Made by a program: the position numbers and the translations under genes | Shown here: in pieces, positions 38,703 through 48,956 of the stretch | How positions within the stretch are numbered: position 1 is the first letter of the stretch | Layout of the letters: the number at the start of each line of letters is the position of its first letter | The notes under the pieces: generated by a model | Seen by the model: the letters and a program-made list of their open reading frames with translations, nothing else | The model's database searches: none | What the model was told of the DNA's origin: nothing | NCBI GenBank assembly: GCA_946183365.1 | Contig: CAMHAH010000003.1 | Coordinates: 124,001 to 188,000, forward strand | Reading direction: 5' to 3' | Length of the DNA: 64,000 bases | From: an uncultured Clostridia bacterium | Lineage (GTDB): Bacteria > Bacillota > Clostridia > Oscillospirales > Acutalibacteraceae

Positions 38703-39788
38703 TCAATACTTAGTGGGGCTTGAGGTCAGATACTTCTTGACCATCAGAGCTACCTTGAATACGATAGCGTCCTCAAACTCTCTCAGGTCAAGACCGGTCA
38801 GCTTCTTGATCTTCTCAAGTCTGTACACCAGAGTATTGCGGTGTACAAAGAGCTTGCGGGAGGTCTCTGAAACGTTCAGATTGTTCTCAAAGAACTTCTG
38901 TATGGTGAACAGGGTCTCCTGATCGAGTGTATCTATAGAACCGCGCTTGAATACCTCTTTGAGGAACATCTCGCACAGGGTGGTGGGCAGCTGATAAACC
39001 AGACGGGCGATACCGAGGTTATCGTAGCTGACGATAGTGCGCTCGGTGTCGAATACCTTGCCGACCTCAAGAGATACCTGAGCCTCTTTGAAGGAGTGAG
39101 CCAGATCCTTGATACCGGTGACGGTAGTACCCATACCGACTACGCAATGAGTATAGAACTCGGTGCTGAGGGTATCTACGATGGAGCCCGCCAGTTTCTC
39201 GAGATCCTTGGTAGAGATACCGGGCTTGATCTCCTTGACGAGAGCGATATCGGTCTCGTTGATATTGATGACAAAATCCTTGCTCTTATCGGGGAAGAGG
39301 TTCTGTACTACGTCAAACGCCGATACATCGGTCTTGGACGTGATCTTTATGAGCATTACAACGCGGCTTACGTCGCTGTTGAAGCGCAGCTCTCTCGCCT
39401 TGAGATAGATATCTCCGGGCAGGATATTGTCAAGGATAACATTCTTGATGAAGTTTGAACGATCGTACTTCTCGTCATAATACTGCTTGATCGAAGACAG
39501 CGAAACAGCTAAGAGCTGAGCGTATTTCTGCGCGATCTCGTCGCTGCCCTGTACAAATACAGCGTAGTCGGCCCTGTTTGAAGAGCCAAAGGACTTGAAT
39601 GTGTGCCCGTTGATAACAAAGGGAACGGTAGCCGAGAGGGTATCGGCTGTAATACTCTCATTGACCTCGCCTATCCTGCCAAGCTCCGAACAAGCGATAA
39701 CGACCGATGTCTCGTCCACAACACCGATGGTTCTGTCGATAGCGTCCTTCATCTGATGGATAACACCCTGAAATAATCTGTTGGACAT
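38703..39788 (-). CDS. PucR/CdaR-type helix-turn-helix regulator
   Basis: C-terminal LFTIQKFFENNLNVSETSRKLFVHRNTLVYRLEKIKKLTGLDLREFEDAIVFKVAL. Confidence 0.85.
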   Translation of the reverse strand: MSNRLFQGVIHQMKDAIDRTIGVVDETSVVIACSELGRIGEVNESITADTLSATVPFVINGHTFKSFGSSNRADYAVFVQGSDEIAQKYAQLLAVSLSSIKQYYDEKYDRSNFIKNVILDNILPGDIYLKARELRFNSDVSRVVMLIKITSKTDVSAFDVVQNLFPDKSKDFVININETDIALVKEIKPGISTKDLEKLAGSIVDTLSTEFYTHCVVGMGTTVTGIKDLAHSFKEAQVSLEVGKVFDTERTIVSYDNLGIARLVYQLPTTLCEMFLKEVFKRGSIDTLDQETLFTIQKFFENNLNVSETSRKLFVHRNTLVYRLEKIKKLTGLDLREFEDAIVFKVALMVKKYLTSSPTKY

Positions 39789-40195
39789 AATTCTCCTCCG
39801 TCTCTAAAAAATAGTCAAAATACCGAACGATTTGGTGATTTACCTAAAGAAGCCACCTATCTCATATACATTTTACACAAAAGCGGCATAAAAAGCAACC
39901 TTTTTTTCAAATTACTTTGCAGTTTTTTCGTATTAATCACCAAAAAAATGATAAGGCTTTCATAGTTATTGCACAACAGTAATTTTTTTAAGGCTGCTCA
40001 GAGAATTTTGCGGGGTCGAAAAACGCCTTATTAATCGCATTTTTCGCAAGATTATTTTTCAAAGTATTTTCTTTTTTAACAATATACCAGAAATTTCAGC
40101 TTAAATAAAGCTTTGATATTACAATTTTTTAAACTTTTTGTGAACAAATCGGATAATTGTGTATTGCGGTTCAAATGACCACAAGATGTTGTTTA

Positions 40196-40357
40196 GTGAG
40201 GAGTTAGGAGTGAGGAGTGAGGAGTTAAGGGAAAGCCTTGCGGCTTTTGGATTTTATAAAGACATTTAAGTTGTGATTAAATCAATATAAATCGGGTGCG
40301 GGCAGAGACCGCCATAAACTCCTAACTCCTAACTCCTAACTCCTCACTCCTAACTGA
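40196..40357. repeat. heptamer-based (ggagttaggagt) inverted repeat
   Basis: gtgaggagttaggagtgaggagtgaggagttaa (left) and aactcctaactcctaactcctaactcctcactcctaact (right), about 90 bp between arms. Confidence 0.75.
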
Positions 40358-40423
40358 TTGCCCGATAACGCTGACTGCTCTGAGCAAAATATCATAACCG
40401 AAAGCTCTCTGCGTCTTTACCAA

Positions 40424-40456
40424 ACAAAAAGCCCGCTGCGCGAACACAGCGGGCGA
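40424..40456 (-). terminator. terminator for the ABC ATPase gene
   Basis: aaaaagcccgctgcgcgaacacagcgggc. Confidence 0.75.
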
Positions 40457-40473
40457 AATGCCGATTATTAAAA

Positions 40474-41592
40474 TCAGTTGGTGATTGTCATCTCGGTTTC
40501 CTTATCGAAGATATGGATCTTCTCAAGGTCGAACGCAACATCGATGTAATCGCCGGGCTTAGCCTTTGATGTAGGCTCAACACGAGCGGTGACCTGGGTG
40601 CCGCCGATGTTTACATACAGATAGATCTCAGCGCCCATAAGCTCGGTAACAACAACGTTAGCATTGATAACGCCGTTTCTGTCCTGACACTTAGCGAGGA
40701 ACTCGGGCTCGTCATGAACGTGCTCGGGACGGATACCGAAGCGAACTTCCTTACCAACATAGGGCTCGAGAACGCCGTTCTTGTTCTTGCTCTCGGGCAG
40801 GAATACGGTGTACTCGTCAAACTTGAGGGCGAACTTGTCGCCTTCCTTGACCAGTGTAGCGTCGAGGAAGTTCATCTGAGGTGAGCCGATGAAGCCTGCT
40901 ACGAACTCGTTGCAGGGCAGATCATACAGATGCTGAGGAGTATCGACCTGCTGGATGAAGCCGTCCTTCATAACAACGATACGGGTACCCATCGTCATAG
41001 CCTCTGTCTGGTCATGAGTTACATAGATGAATGTGGTGCCCAGCTTCTGATACAGCTTAGAGATCTCGGTTCTCATGTTAGCGCGGAGCTTAGCGTCAAG
41101 GTTTGACAGCGGCTCGTCAAGCAGGAATACCTTAGGATCACGGACGATAGCACGACCCAGAGCAACACGCTGTCTCTGACCGCCGGAGAGAGCCTTCGGC
41201 TTTCTGTCGAGATACTGCTCGATACCGAGGATACGGGCTGCCTCGCCTACGCGGCGCTTGATCTCGTCCTTAGGCATCTTGCGGAGCTTAAGACCGAATG
41301 CCATGTTATCATAAACTGTCATATGGGGATACAGAGCGTAGTTCTGGAAAACCATCGCGATATCTCTGTCCTTAGGAGCAACGTCGTTACAAAGCTTGTC
41401 GCCGATGTAAAGCTCGCCCTTAGAGATATCCTCAAGACCCGCGATCATACGCAGGGTTGTTGACTTACCGCAGCCGGAAGGACCTACAAGAATGATGAAT
41501 TCCTTATCGGCGATCTCAAGGTTGAAGTCGGTTACAGCGACAACGCCGCCGTCATAGATCTTATAAACGTGTTGCAGTGATACATTAGCCAT
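40474..41592 (-). CDS. sugar ABC transporter ATP-binding protein (MsmX/UgpC type)
   Basis: MANVSLQHVYKIYDGGVVAVTDFNLEIADKEFIILVGPSGCGKSTTLRMIAGLE...LSGGQRQRVALGRAI; C-terminal TOBE-like domain. Confidence 0.93.
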   Translation of the reverse strand: MANVSLQHVYKIYDGGVVAVTDFNLEIADKEFIILVGPSGCGKSTTLRMIAGLEDISKGELYIGDKLCNDVAPKDRDIAMVFQNYALYPHMTVYDNMAFGLKLRKMPKDEIKRRVGEAARILGIEQYLDRKPKALSGGQRQRVALGRAIVRDPKVFLLDEPLSNLDAKLRANMRTEISKLYQKLGTTFIYVTHDQTEAMTMGTRIVVMKDGFIQQVDTPQHLYDLPCNEFVAGFIGSPQMNFLDATLVKEGDKFALKFDEYTVFLPESKNKNGVLEPYVGKEVRFGIRPEHVHDEPEFLAKCQDRNGVINANVVVTELMGAEIYLYVNIGGTQVTARVEPTSKAKPGDYIDVAFDLEKIHIFDKETEMTITN

Positions 41593-41930
41593 TAAAAAAC
41601 CTCCATTTATTATCCAAATCTGCACGCCTAAGAAGTGCAGCAAAAACTAACTGAAAACTTGCTTTACGCACTTATAATAAGTGTACAGGTATAATATATC
41701 ACAATTCTTTTTGCACTTCCACTTGTTTTTTCACTAAATATTCGGATAATAATTTAGTCATTATTCCGATAAGTAAAAAAAATATACCCTGTAATTGTGC
41801 GAATTTTACAAGGAATTAGCCGATTTATAAGCCATAAGCCGCTGTTTTTGTACGTTTTGTTGATAACAAGGCTTTTGACTGTTATTCAAATAATACCCTT
41901 TTTATCGCATAATTACAGGATATATTGATT

Positions 41931-42644
41931 TTATTTATGATCTTTGAATACAGTACCCGCTTCTTCGGCGCTGAGCTCGCGGGTCTGACCCTCTTTGAGA
42001 GCGCTGTCGAGCTCCAGAGAGCCTATCCTCACCCTTTTGAGAGCCTCTACCCTATAACCGAGAGCCGCGAACATCCTTTTAACCTGATGATATTTGCCCT
42101 CGCTTATCTCGACGGCGGCGTTGGAACCATCGAGTATCTCAGCCTTCGCGCTTTTGCACACGGTACCGTCTTTGAGGATTATGCCCTCTTCAAACCGGGG
42201 TATGATATTGCTGTCTGGCTCACGGTCAAGCGTCGCGATATACCGCTTGGTAACGTGCTTCTTAGGCGACAGCATTCGGTGAGCGTAGTCGCCGTCGTCG
42301 GTGATTATCAAGAGCCCCGTAGTGTCTTTATCGAGCCTCCCCGCAGGGAAGAGCCCGTCGCGCATAAGCTCATCGGGCAGGATATCGAGCACTGTTTTCT
42401 CTTCTCTGTCCTCGGTAGCGCTGACAACGCCCGAGGGCTTGTACATCATATAGTATACATATTTTTTATAGGTCAGCTTTCTGCCGTCAAGAGCCACGGT
42501 GTCGGCATCGGTATCTATCTTGATATCAGCCGCCTTTACCGTGTCGCCGTTGACCGTAACACGCTTGTCCTTCACTGCTCGCTGGACCTCCTTGCGGCTC
42601 AGCTCTGTCTGTGAGGATATGAACTTGTCCAGTCGTTCCTTCAT
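41931..42644 (-). CDS. pseudouridine synthase (RsuA family)
   Basis: S4 domain RLDKFISSQTELSRKEVQRAVKDKRVTVNG; FPAGRLDKDTTGLLIITDDGD. Confidence 0.92.
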   Translation of the reverse strand: MKERLDKFISSQTELSRKEVQRAVKDKRVTVNGDTVKAADIKIDTDADTVALDGRKLTYKKYVYYMMYKPSGVVSATEDREEKTVLDILPDELMRDGLFPAGRLDKDTTGLLIITDDGDYAHRMLSPKKHVTKRYIATLDREPDSNIIPRFEEGIILKDGTVCKSAKAEILDGSNAAVEISEGKYHQVKRMFAALGYRVEALKRVRIGSLELDSALKEGQTRELSAEEAGTVFKDHK

Positions 42645-42656
42645 ATTGTCACCGTA

Positions 42657-43142
42657 TCATTCCGTATTTATCAGCGGCCGCATATCGGAGCCGTCCGTTG
42701 CCGATACATGAGCCGCCGCGATCCTGCCGTCGCTTACGATCAGCGTGATACAGCTGTCACCGCCGCGGCAGGCGTAGATATACTCCTGAGCTATTTTGCC
42801 CTTATGCTGTGTAAGATCCAGCCCCTGAGCCTTTTGCAATTCATTATAGCCGATATAGGTATCGTTCCAGACCTTAGGCACGGTTATCTCCATATCGGTC
42901 AAGATCCCCTCTGTATCATAGCCGCATGCCTTTATGAACGCCTCGATATCCTCTTCATCCTCAGCGCGCAGAGAATAATCCTCGCCGTTGATCTCAACGG
43001 TATCGGGAGCGCCCGCGCGGAGCATAACAAGGCTGACAGCAACAAAAACCGCAGCGCAGATAAGGCAGAAAACCGTAAGACGGATATTTTTGAACCGTAT
43101 TGAACCGAACATAGTATCACCCATGATATTATATTCGGACAA
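42657..43142 (-). CDS. DUF4830-like protein
   Basis: Single N-terminal TM; VPKVWNDTYIGYNELQKAQGLDLTQHKGK. Confidence 0.6.
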   Translation of the reverse strand: MSEYNIMGDTMFGSIRFKNIRLTVFCLICAAVFVAVSLVMLRAGAPDTVEINGEDYSLRAEDEEDIEAFIKACGYDTEGILTDMEITVPKVWNDTYIGYNELQKAQGLDLTQHKGKIAQEYIYACRGGDSCITLIVSDGRIAAAHVSATDGSDMRPLINTE

Positions 43143-43157
43143 ACTCCGTTTAATAAC

Positions 43158-43808
43158 TTAAATTATGAATTTTATTATTTCAAGCGGACTGTCCGCAAAT
43201 CCGACCGCGCCGCTCCTCTCCATAGCCTCGCGCGTACCGTAGCCGTAGGTAACGCCTATGAAATCCACCCCTGCCGCCTTTGCCCCGTCAGAGTCAAAAT
43301 AGGTATCGCCTATCATAACGGCGCGGCTTTTATCGGTACATCCGAGTACCTGCATAGCGTATGGTATGAGGTCAACTTTAGCCTTTCGGCTGCCGTCGAG
43401 CGACGAGCCGCATATAGCGTCTACGCGACCGCTCAGCTCGAAGGTATCACACACCCGCTCTGCCACGGGCTCATTCTTTGAGGTGCATATAGCAAGCCTG
43501 CAGCCGGATCGTCTCAGGCTGTCGAGCAGTTCAAAAACATCATCATAAACCCCGTTGTTCCTTATGCCCTCGATATCATAATAGTCTCGGTAGATCTGCA
43601 TAGCCGAGGGTATCAGCTCCTCGGGTATATTGCACATACCGCGGAAGGTATCTTCGAGCGGAGGCCCTATATATAATGTATAGTCTGACAGATCGGGACA
43701 CCTCAGCCCAAGCTCCTTCATAGTGTGCTCGATAGACATCCGCACACCCAAAGCGCTCTCGGTCAAGGTGCCGTCGAGATCAAATAGGATATAATCGTAC
43801 TTTTTCAT
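43158..43808 (-). CDS. HAD hydrolase (phosphoglycolate phosphatase-like)
   Basis: MKKYDYILFDLDGTLTESALG...AVMIGDTYFDSDGAKAAGVDFIGVTYGYG. Confidence 0.92.
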   Translation of the reverse strand: MKKYDYILFDLDGTLTESALGVRMSIEHTMKELGLRCPDLSDYTLYIGPPLEDTFRGMCNIPEELIPSAMQIYRDYYDIEGIRNNGVYDDVFELLDSLRRSGCRLAICTSKNEPVAERVCDTFELSGRVDAICGSSLDGSRKAKVDLIPYAMQVLGCTDKSRAVMIGDTYFDSDGAKAAGVDFIGVTYGYGTREAMERSGAVGFADSPLEIIKFII

Positions 43809-43929
43809 TTGTTTCACCGATACAATTCTATTTTGAATTGCCTTTTTTGTCAATATCTGTGTTCATTGACTTTTGTTATCCTCAATGATACAATAGTAAG
43901 GATAAGATTATACAGAAACGGTGATCAAT

Positions 43930-45024
43930 ATGAAATTAGGTATAGTCGGACTTCCGAATGTCGGTAAGTCCACATTATTCAACGCTATTACAAACGCGGG
44001 CGCTCAGAGCGCCAACTACCCCTTCTGCACCATCGAGCCCAACATAGGCGTGGTAGCGGTACCCGACAAGCGTCTCGATAAGCTCGCCGAGATGTACGAT
44101 CCCGATAAATACACTCCCGCTACCATAGAATTCGTAGATATAGCGGGTCTTGTAAAGGGCGCGAGCAAGGGCGAGGGACTGGGCAATAAGTTCCTGTCAA
44201 ATATCCGTGAGTGCGACGCCATAGTCCACGTTGTGCGCTGCTTTGACAACGACGATATCATCCATGTCGAGGGCAGCGTCGACCCTATCCGTGATATCGA
44301 GACTATAGACCTCGAGCTGATACTCAGCGACGTCGAGATGGTTCAGCGCCGTATAGACAAGGCTCAGAAAATGGTCAAGGGCGATAAAAAATTCCAGGCT
44401 CAGGTAGATTTCTTCAAGCGCGTTCTGGACACCCTGAACGAGGGCAAGCCCGCGAGATCCGTAGAGTGTGACGATGACGAAAAAGCTCTGCTGAGCGAGG
44501 TAGCTCTCCTGACTAACAAGCCCGTTATCTTCGCAGCTAACATGAGCGAGGACGACTTCTCGAACGGTATCGAGAGCAACGAAAGATTGAAGAGGGTCCG
44601 TGAGATCGCCGAGGAGCAGAACGCGGGCGTACTTCCTATCTGCGCCGAGATGGAGGCAGAGATCGTCGAGATGGATAAAGAGGAGAAAGAGCTCTTCTTA
44701 AGCGATCTCGGTCTCGAACAGAGCGGTCTTGACCGACTGATAAACGAATGCTACACCCTGCTCGGCCTTATCTCCTACCTCACCGCAGGCAAGCCAGAGG
44801 TCAGAGCATGGACCATCAAAAAGGGCACCAAGGCTCCTCAGGCGGCAGGCAAGATACATACCGACTTTGAGCGCGGCTTCATCCGCGCCGAGGTCATAGC
44901 CTTCGACGACCTGATCGCCTGCGGCTCGATGACCGCTGCTAAAGAGAAGGGCCTCGTCCGTTCAGAGGGCAAAGAATATGTCATGAAGGACGGCGACGTC
45001 GTTCTGTTCCGCTTTAACGTATAA
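43930..45024 (+). CDS. ychF: redox-regulated ATPase YchF
   Basis: MKLGIVGLPNVGKSTLFNAITNAGAQSANYPFCTIEPNIGVV. Confidence 0.97.
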   Translation: MKLGIVGLPNVGKSTLFNAITNAGAQSANYPFCTIEPNIGVVAVPDKRLDKLAEMYDPDKYTPATIEFVDIAGLVKGASKGEGLGNKFLSNIRECDAIVHVVRCFDNDDIIHVEGSVDPIRDIETIDLELILSDVEMVQRRIDKAQKMVKGDKKFQAQVDFFKRVLDTLNEGKPARSVECDDDEKALLSEVALLTNKPVIFAANMSEDDFSNGIESNERLKRVREIAEEQNAGVLPICAEMEAEIVEMDKEEKELFLSDLGLEQSGLDRLINECYTLLGLISYLTAGKPEVRAWTIKKGTKAPQAAGKIHTDFERGFIRAEVIAFDDLIACGSMTAAKEKGLVRSEGKEYVMKDGDVVLFRFNV

Positions 45025-45249
45025 TTAATCGGAGAATTGATAATGTAAAGACGTCCTTCTCTCAACGGAAGTCTTAATATTGCTCGTGAAGCAGACGGAC
45101 AAATAGTGTCGTTTTTTCAATAATTATTTACAAATCGTCAGATACCATGTATAATAAACTCGGTTTGTTATGAAATCCGTAATATATGTTGTGTTCTGAC
45201 AAAAAGGAAAATGCTTTTATCACTCAAAACAGAAAGGTTTGACGTAATA

Positions 45250-46296
45250 ATGAGAACGGTTTTGATTACCGGCGGTTCCGGTTTTTTCGGACAGATCATG
45301 TGTAAATACTTGACCGAAAAGGGCTTTAGATGTATCAACATAGACCTGGTCAAGAGCGAATATACGCATGATAATCTTATCTCCTATCAGGATGATATCA
45401 GAAATAAAGACAAGCTTGACGAGTTGTTTTCAACATATCAGTTTGAAGCAGTTTTTCATTTTGCCGCTATGCTGGCACACGAAAAGAAAATGCTCAAGGA
45501 ACTGTGGACGTCCAATGTCGATGGCACACAGAACATCATGGACGCTTGTATCAAGCATAACGTCAACAAGATTATTTTCACCTCAAGCAACTGCTTGTGG
45601 GGAAAGAATTTTGACGCCCCCGTGACCGAGGAAGAGCCGCCGGAGCCTGTTGAGATATACGGACGGTCAAAATGGGAGGGCGAAAAAATCCTCCTTTCCG
45701 CGCCCGACAAGGTTAATTCGGTAATCTTCAGATGTCCGACTATCATGGATGAAGGCAGATTGGGCTTATTGGCTATTCTGTACGAGTTTGTTGATGATAA
45801 CAAAAAGCTGTGGATGGTCGGAAACGGTGAAAACAGATATCAGTTCATCTACGCGAAGGATCTTGCCCGCGCCTGCGAGCTTGCATTGGATTATAATGCA
45901 AGCGATATTTTCAACATCGGCTCGGACGATGTCAAATCATTCAACTATACCTATCAGTATGTCGTAGATCATTCCGAATCCACTTCAAAGCTGGCTCATT
46001 TCCCTGCGGGCTTTGCCAAGACTATGATGAAGCTCTGCTACCATTTGGGGATCTCTCCGTTGGGCGTTTATCAGTACAACATGATTTCATCAACTTTTGT
46101 GTTTGATACGACGAAAATCAAGACAAAGCTCGGCTGGAGTCCTACCAAGACTAATGAGGAAATGTTACTGAAATCTTACGAGTATTTTCACAAAAACAAA
46201 AAAGAGATTCGCAACAGAAACAGCAAAGATGTTTCCGCGCATAACAGAGAAGCGGATATGGGCTTGGCTATCAGAGTTCTGAAATTCTTCTCTTGA
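45250..46296 (+). CDS. NAD-dependent epimerase/dehydratase
   Basis: TVLITGGSGFFGQIMCKYLTEKGF...; YGRSKWEGEKIL. Confidence 0.9.
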   Translation: MRTVLITGGSGFFGQIMCKYLTEKGFRCINIDLVKSEYTHDNLISYQDDIRNKDKLDELFSTYQFEAVFHFAAMLAHEKKMLKELWTSNVDGTQNIMDACIKHNVNKIIFTSSNCLWGKNFDAPVTEEEPPEPVEIYGRSKWEGEKILLSAPDKVNSVIFRCPTIMDEGRLGLLAILYEFVDDNKKLWMVGNGENRYQFIYAKDLARACELALDYNASDIFNIGSDDVKSFNYTYQYVVDHSESTSKLAHFPAGFAKTMMKLCYHLGISPLGVYQYNMISSTFVFDTTKIKTKLGWSPTKTNEEMLLKSYEYFHKNKKEIRNRNSKDVSAHNREADMGLAIRVLKFFS

Positions 46297-46310
46297 TTAC
46301 CGGAGTAAAC

Positions 46311-46775
46311 ATGAAAGAATTATTCGGTCTTTTATTCACCTTCAAATTTAAGAAGCTCTTTTTTGAGCCGACAAAAAACAATGCCGTCCAATTCTTCCGA
46401 TATTGCTTTGTAGGCGGTATTGCAACCGTAGTCGAAGGAGCGGCTCTTTGGCTCATACAGCATTTTATTTTCTCGGATGAAAAAATGTTCTTTGTCTACC
46501 TGTCACAGGGTATCGCATTTGTTTTGGGAACAATCACTAATTTTTTCTTATCGAGACTTTTTGTTTTTCAAGCAAACAGCAAAAGCATGAAAGCTTCCGG
46601 AGAGTTTATCGTTGTCTTTATCATAAGCGCTGTCGGTCTTTTAGCCAAAGAAGGACTGTTGTGGTACTTTAACAGTAAATTAGGCATCCATTATATGTTG
46701 GTTTGGTCTGTTTCTACTCTGATCGTTCTGATATGGAACTATGTTGCCAGACGACTGTTCATCTATAAAAAATAG
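46311..46775 (+). CDS. GtrA family protein
   Basis: NAVQFFRYCFVGGIATVVEGAALWLIQH, multi-TM. Confidence 0.85.
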   Translation: MKELFGLLFTFKFKKLFFEPTKNNAVQFFRYCFVGGIATVVEGAALWLIQHFIFSDEKMFFVYLSQGIAFVLGTITNFFLSRLFVFQANSKSMKASGEFIVVFIISAVGLLAKEGLLWYFNSKLGIHYMLVWSVSTLIVLIWNYVARRLFIYKK

Positions 46776-46779
46776 TATG

Positions 46780-47061
46780 AAAGGGATATGCCGAAAGCTT
46801 GTTTGGGTTCCCCTTTTATGATTGGTCTATCCCAACGGCCGACTTGTTCGATGAGATCCTTTAGTTGCCCCATTTCACGATAAGCCCCTGAGAGATCGTT
46901 TTTATAGGGTAGCTGTGGTTATCCGAATCTGCTTAAATCGGCAATACTTCGGCGATTTCCGGCTTATCAATAAAGTAGCCACTGATTAATTCACGCCTGA
47001 AGGCCGGGCACTCAACTTGCTTGTATCTTTCTCGCCAATTTGCCCAAAAATCGGCACCCAT
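46780..47061 (-). pseudogene. degraded coding remnant, two frames
   Basis: Minus strand reads MGADFWANWRERYKQVECPAFRRELISGYFIDKPEIAEVLPI* (47061-46933), then in another frame DLSGAYREMGQLKDLIEQVGRWDRPIIKGEPKQAFGISLSY. Confidence 0.4.
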
Positions 47062-47165
47062 ACGTCAGTATGCGAACCGATTATTTGTCCAAACTGACGA
47101 AAAATCTACTGACGCAATTTACGCACCCGAATTAATCATTGTCTACTAAACCATTCGAGGTTCCT

Positions 47166-48881
47166 ATGAAACAAAAAATACAATACACCCCCGAGGGATT
47201 GTTTGCGTTCATGTGTCGTCACCCCTATCTATTGACCATTGTTCTCTGCGGGCTTCTTCTTCCGTTCGGACTTGCCGACCGCGCCAATATTACCGGCGGA
47301 AGCTGTATCTATCTTGGAGTCGTCATGGGACTGTTCTCCCTGATCGCGATATTTCTATTTAACCTCGGCAAAAACACGACTCAGAACCTGATCCTCAGTT
47401 GCACATCGCTCGCGTGTATCGCTGCATGTATGCTTATCATCAGCATTGTTAAAAACAAAGCTGTCGCAATCTCAATCGTTGCACTGTTGGTCGCTGCCGG
47501 CTTGGTAGTCTTTATCAAGCTGAATTATGAAGTCAGCGACAAAGCGATCATCGCGGTACTGATCTGCTTAGGTATCACGATCCGCTTTGTGTATGTTCTG
47601 TATACGGGAGTTGTTGACCGTCAGCATGACGTAGGCGATTTCAACGGTCAGATCGGTCACGCCGGCTATATCAAATACTGGTACGACAACGGCTTGAAAC
47701 TGCCTGATTTTGACGTCAGAGGTTACTGGCAGTATTACCATCCTCCCTTCCACCACTGGCTGATGGCAGGCTTTATTAAGATCCTTACTTTCCTCGGAGT
47801 CGATTATAACAAAGCGGGCGAAGCGTCACAGATCCTGCCGATGCTGTACTCGTCGCTGACGATGATCGTCAGCTATTACATTTTCCGTATGGTAAAGCTC
47901 AAAGGTACGCCGCTGATCGTCACGATGTCAATCATTTGCTTTCACCCTACCTTTATCCTCTTTGGCGGCTCGTTCAACAACGATATGTTGGTGATGCTGT
48001 TTATGATGTCGTCGATCATGTGGGGGCTCAGATGGTTCAGAGAGCCTGTGATGAAGAACATCATCCCTCTCGCGTTCTGTATAGGCCTCGGCATGATGAC
48101 CAAGCTCTCGGGATGGATGGTAGCTCCCGCGGTAGCGTTCCTCTTCCTTTATATCCTTATCAAGAACATCAAAAAGCCGCTTAGATATATCGGTCAGTAC
48201 GCGGTGTTCGGAGTTATCTGCATACCTCTCGGACTGTGGTGGCAGGTCAGAAACCTGCTGCTGTACAAGGTTCCGCTCACCTATGTGCCCGACCTCGGCG
48301 AGAGTAGCGTGATGTACTCCGGCAATATGCCGCTGACAGAACGCCTGTTCAGCTTCGGCAACGGACAGCTTAGCTATATTTACGGCTCCATCACATATGT
48401 CGGAGCGCCGTTCAACGAATATAATCCCACATTGGCGCTTTTCAAGACCGCCATGTTCGACGAATGCACCAACAGTATCAATGATACACATTTTCCGCAG
48501 ATACACATCACAGGACCGATCCTGTTCTGGATCTCGGTCGTCCTCTTTCTCATCTGCATAGGCTGTTTTTTCATCAGTATGATCAAGAAGAGTAAGAGCA
48601 TAAACGGCGTCGAACGGTTCTATTTCACTCTGCTGTTCTTAGTTATCCTCGTGAGCTACTATATGTTCAGTATCGCCTATCCCCTGTCCTGCTCTTTCAA
48701 TATCCGCTTCTGTATGCCGCTGATACCGCTGTGCGCGATGGGTCTGGGAATGATGCTCAAAAGCACAGAGAACAGCACAAAGCCCGCGGCAACAGCTTTC
48801 AGAAGATTTATGTATGTTCTGACAGCCGCCTTCTGCGGAATGAGCTACCTTGTATATACTCAGGTCGGCTTTACAATATAA
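47166..48881 (+). CDS. multi-TM glycosyltransferase-like (GT39/GT-C) protein
   Basis: Many TM helices; DVRGYWQYYHPPFHHWLMAGFIKIL. Confidence 0.7.
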   Translation: MKQKIQYTPEGLFAFMCRHPYLLTIVLCGLLLPFGLADRANITGGSCIYLGVVMGLFSLIAIFLFNLGKNTTQNLILSCTSLACIAACMLIISIVKNKAVAISIVALLVAAGLVVFIKLNYEVSDKAIIAVLICLGITIRFVYVLYTGVVDRQHDVGDFNGQIGHAGYIKYWYDNGLKLPDFDVRGYWQYYHPPFHHWLMAGFIKILTFLGVDYNKAGEASQILPMLYSSLTMIVSYYIFRMVKLKGTPLIVTMSIICFHPTFILFGGSFNNDMLVMLFMMSSIMWGLRWFREPVMKNIIPLAFCIGLGMMTKLSGWMVAPAVAFLFLYILIKNIKKPLRYIGQYAVFGVICIPLGLWWQVRNLLLYKVPLTYVPDLGESSVMYSGNMPLTERLFSFGNGQLSYIYGSITYVGAPFNEYNPTLALFKTAMFDECTNSINDTHFPQIHITGPILFWISVVLFLICIGCFFISMIKKSKSINGVERFYFTLLFLVILVSYYMFSIAYPLSCSFNIRFCMPLIPLCAMGLGMMLKSTENSTKPAATAFRRFMYVLTAAFCGMSYLVYTQVGFTI

Positions 48882-48899
48882 TCAGATCATAAACAAACG

Positions 48900-48935
48900 A
48901 ACGCCCGCCGTATCTCTACGGCGGGCGCTTTTTCT
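48900..48935. terminator. intrinsic terminator
   Basis: gcccgccgtatctctacggcgggcgctttttc. Confidence 0.8.
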
Positions 48936-48956
48936 AAGTCTTTATACTTTTTTCGA

